The notes under the pieces: model-generated
Database searches by the model: none
What the model saw: only the letters and a program-made list of their open reading frames with translations
Told to the model about the DNA's origin: nothing
DNA from: Oscillospiraceae bacterium
GTDB lineage: Bacteria > Bacillota > Clostridia > Oscillospirales > Ruminococcaceae
Direction of reading: 5' to 3'
NCBI GenBank assembly: GCA_003531585.1
Contig: DQFX01000055.1
Coordinates: 924-6,392, forward strand
DNA length: 5,469 nucleotides
Position numbers and translations under genes: made by a program
Shown: positions 4,039 to 5,469 of the stretch, in pieces
Layout of the letters: the number at the start of each line of letters is the position of its first letter
Numbering within the stretch: the stretch's first letter is position 1

Positions 4039-5469
4039 GAATAATAAGCAGCGAGTAAACCGAAAGCCGAAAAAAAGACAGGAAACGCAAGAAAAAACAG
4101 TATAACCACCTATGCAGTACATACTTTTTAAGATTCATGGCAGCAAACTTAAGCCTGACCCAGTTAGTGACACGAGCCAAGCCACGGAAATATGTAAATC
4201 TCATTGAGTGTTTTTCTTTTGTGTCGGCAAAAACACGCTCGATTGTTTCTTTACGGCGGTCGTAAAGCTTACGAATCTCCGGAGTATGCCGGTAATCCTC
4301 GGCAAGTTCGAGATAGCCGTTCCAGAGGTGCTTGAGGACAGTTTTAATGCAGGATGAATTAGCAGTGCATTAGCCGCGGGAGGGACAGTTTTCGCATATG
4401 TAGGGCTTGCTTTTGAACTCGTGGCAGCCATCACGATTGGTTGTGGAGTAACTTAAAACATGGTTTTCGGAGCAGAGAACGCAATTGAAATACTCATCGT
4501 AAATGTACTCATAAGATCTGAAAAAACCGTCTTTGCTCATAGGGCGCTTGTAAGGCAGAACCGGAATCAGTCCGTCGTCTATGACACGTTTGCATATCCA
4601 AGGGGTCCTGTAGCCTGCGTCAGCCACCACGAATCGCATTGCAAAGCGCTTTTTCAATCTTTCATACAAACCGTCGAACGCAACGCTGTCGTGAACATTA
4701 CCCGAATTGACTGTTACATCGAGAATATATCTATTCTTGTCGCAGGCAGTCTGAGCGGCGTAAGCAAAGCATTTCTTATGCTCGCCTTTGTGGAAAACTC
4801 CGCATTCCGGATCGGTTTTGGATTCGGTTATTACTTTCTCTTTGGGTGGGTTTCCGCCGTCAAACGGCTTCTTGCCGTGGGCTTCACGGTCCTCATTTAT
4901 CTCGTTCAGAAGCTGTTCGCTGTAGATTTTGAAAGCCTCCGGCACGGCTCTGCGAATGGCTTTTTTCATGCTGGCACTGGCTTTGATGTGAGTTCCGTCA
5001 ATGAACACTGCTTCCGGCGAAAGATACCCCGCGTCGTTTATCTCATTGAGTATCCAGTTGAATATCTGCTGTACCACTTCTTCTGTGAACCTGTGGCTGA
5101 AATTATAGCTGAATGTTGAGAAATGCGGTGTTTTCTCAGTCAGCGAATACCCAAGGAACCAGCGGTACACTATGTTCAGGCGAATTTCCTCGGCGGTTCT
5201 TCGCAGCGATGGGATACCGTAAATATGCTGTATTATTGCCGCCTTAAACAGCCCACCGGTTCGGCGCTCGGTCTGCCTTGATTTGCGCTGTACAGCTTTC
5301 CTACTATGTCGTATATCTTCGTGAAGTCCACAGTTTCGTCTATCTTTCGCAGCAGATGGTTTTTCGGCACAAGGTCGTCTATGCAGATTATTTCACTCTG
5401 GCTTCTTTCTTTTTGTTCTCGGTTCAACATTTTATCAACCTTTTTTATTATGGGAACCTCTAAAAACCG

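Larger units (their letters stand above)
3908..5430 (-). pseudogene. IS1182-family DDE transposase, one frameshift and one nonsense codon
   Basis: ATG at 5430, preceded by a weak AAGG, encodes MLNREQKERSQSEIICIDDL, then VPKNHLLRKIDE and GRPSAEPV, the typical IS1182-family N-terminus. One base is missing near 5252-5254: reading GG then CTG restores LFKAAIIQHIYG and PSLRRTAEEIRLNIVYRWFLGY in the next frame. That frame runs to a TAA at 4370-4372 in CPSRG-stop-CTANSSC, where CAA (Gln) is expected. After it the same frame continues WNGYLELAEDYRHTPEIRKL, ETIERVFADTKEKHSMRFTY and FRGLARVTNWVRLKFAAMN. Candidate catalytic acids are present in VFIDGTHIKA, VVADAGYR and ETIERVF. The frame stays open to TAG at 3908, but the last 60 or so residues run through terminator and hairpin DNA and may not be native. 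Only two small lesions separate it from a full-length enzyme, so inactivation looks recent unless these are assembly errors. Confidence 0.88.
3961..5469 (-). mobile_element. IS1182-family element (decayed; right end at or beyond window edge)
   Basis: It comprises the transposase pseudogene, its terminator and flanking hairpin. The outer sequence on the right, GGGAACCTCTAAAAACC (about 5452-5468), may be the start of a terminal inverted repeat. I find no good inverted copy on the left, so either the left terminus was lost when the IS200-type element arrived or the right terminus lies beyond 5469. Base composition is more AT-rich than the conjugative genes. Confidence 0.6.

Noticed and set aside
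3874..4122. Minus-strand open frame of 82 codons between the two insertion sequences
   Set aside because: It runs through hairpins and a terminator, overlaps the IS1182 tail in another frame, and has no recognisable family.
4370..4372. Stop-codon recoding (TAA read as Gln) in the IS1182 transposase
   Set aside because: Known bacterial and phage Gln recoding mainly involves TAG, the other genes here end at ordinary stops including TAA, and the gene also carries a frameshift. Simple decay is the better explanation.
4460..5119. Plus-strand open frame (219 codons) opposite the IS1182 transposase
   Set aside because: It is a mirror of the transposase coding strand and no domain is recognised.

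Overview
The window looks like part of an integrative conjugative element from a gut-type Firmicute (class Clostridia, probably Oscillospiraceae or Lachnospiraceae), next to a pile-up of decayed insertion sequences. This assignment rests on protein families recognised by eye (ArdA, PcfB/DUF3801, a DUF7768-like protein, a ParB-like protein, IS200/IS605 and IS1182 transposases) and on strong AGGAGG-type ribosome binding sites. No database search was run. Every gene I accept is on the minus strand, so transcription runs from right to left.

Positions 1-3276 are GC-rich and hold the conjugative-element module. In transcription order it contains a ParB/Spo0J-like protein with a long AT-hook-bearing N-terminal extension (3276-1690), a small DUF7768-like protein (1399-1058), an ArdA-type antirestriction protein whose start overlaps the previous stop by one base (1058-345), and PcfB/DUF3801 (287-1, cut by the window edge). 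PcfB appears to use a CTG start. In this element family PcfB normally precedes the VirD4/TraG coupling protein, which would lie just past the left edge. The gene set suggests maintenance of the element (ParB), protection of incoming DNA from host restriction (ArdA) and entry into the transfer operon (PcfB).

The non-coding DNA of this module is highly structured. A 25-base palindromic motif with core TCTGGACA-N3-TGTCCAGA occurs just after the parB stop and, as part of a rho-independent terminator, just after the ardA stop. A degenerate third copy lies inside parB. Between parB and the DUF7768 gene is a separate imperfect palindrome of about 140 bp (1483-1623), plus a shorter bulged hairpin (1443-1474). 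These unexplained structures are the most interesting part of the window.

Positions 3277-3490 form the parB leader, with a minus-strand terminator or attenuator (3367-3399) and another hairpin. Positions 3491-5469 are visibly more AT-rich and hold two dead insertion sequences in tandem. One is an IS200/IS605 tnpA with a 1-base frameshift near its N-terminus and no catalytic-tyrosine end. The other is an IS1182-family transposase interrupted by one 1-base deletion and one CAA-to-TAA type nonsense codon. They lie where an upstream partner of parB (often parA in related elements) might be expected, so insertion may have separated parB from its original neighbour.
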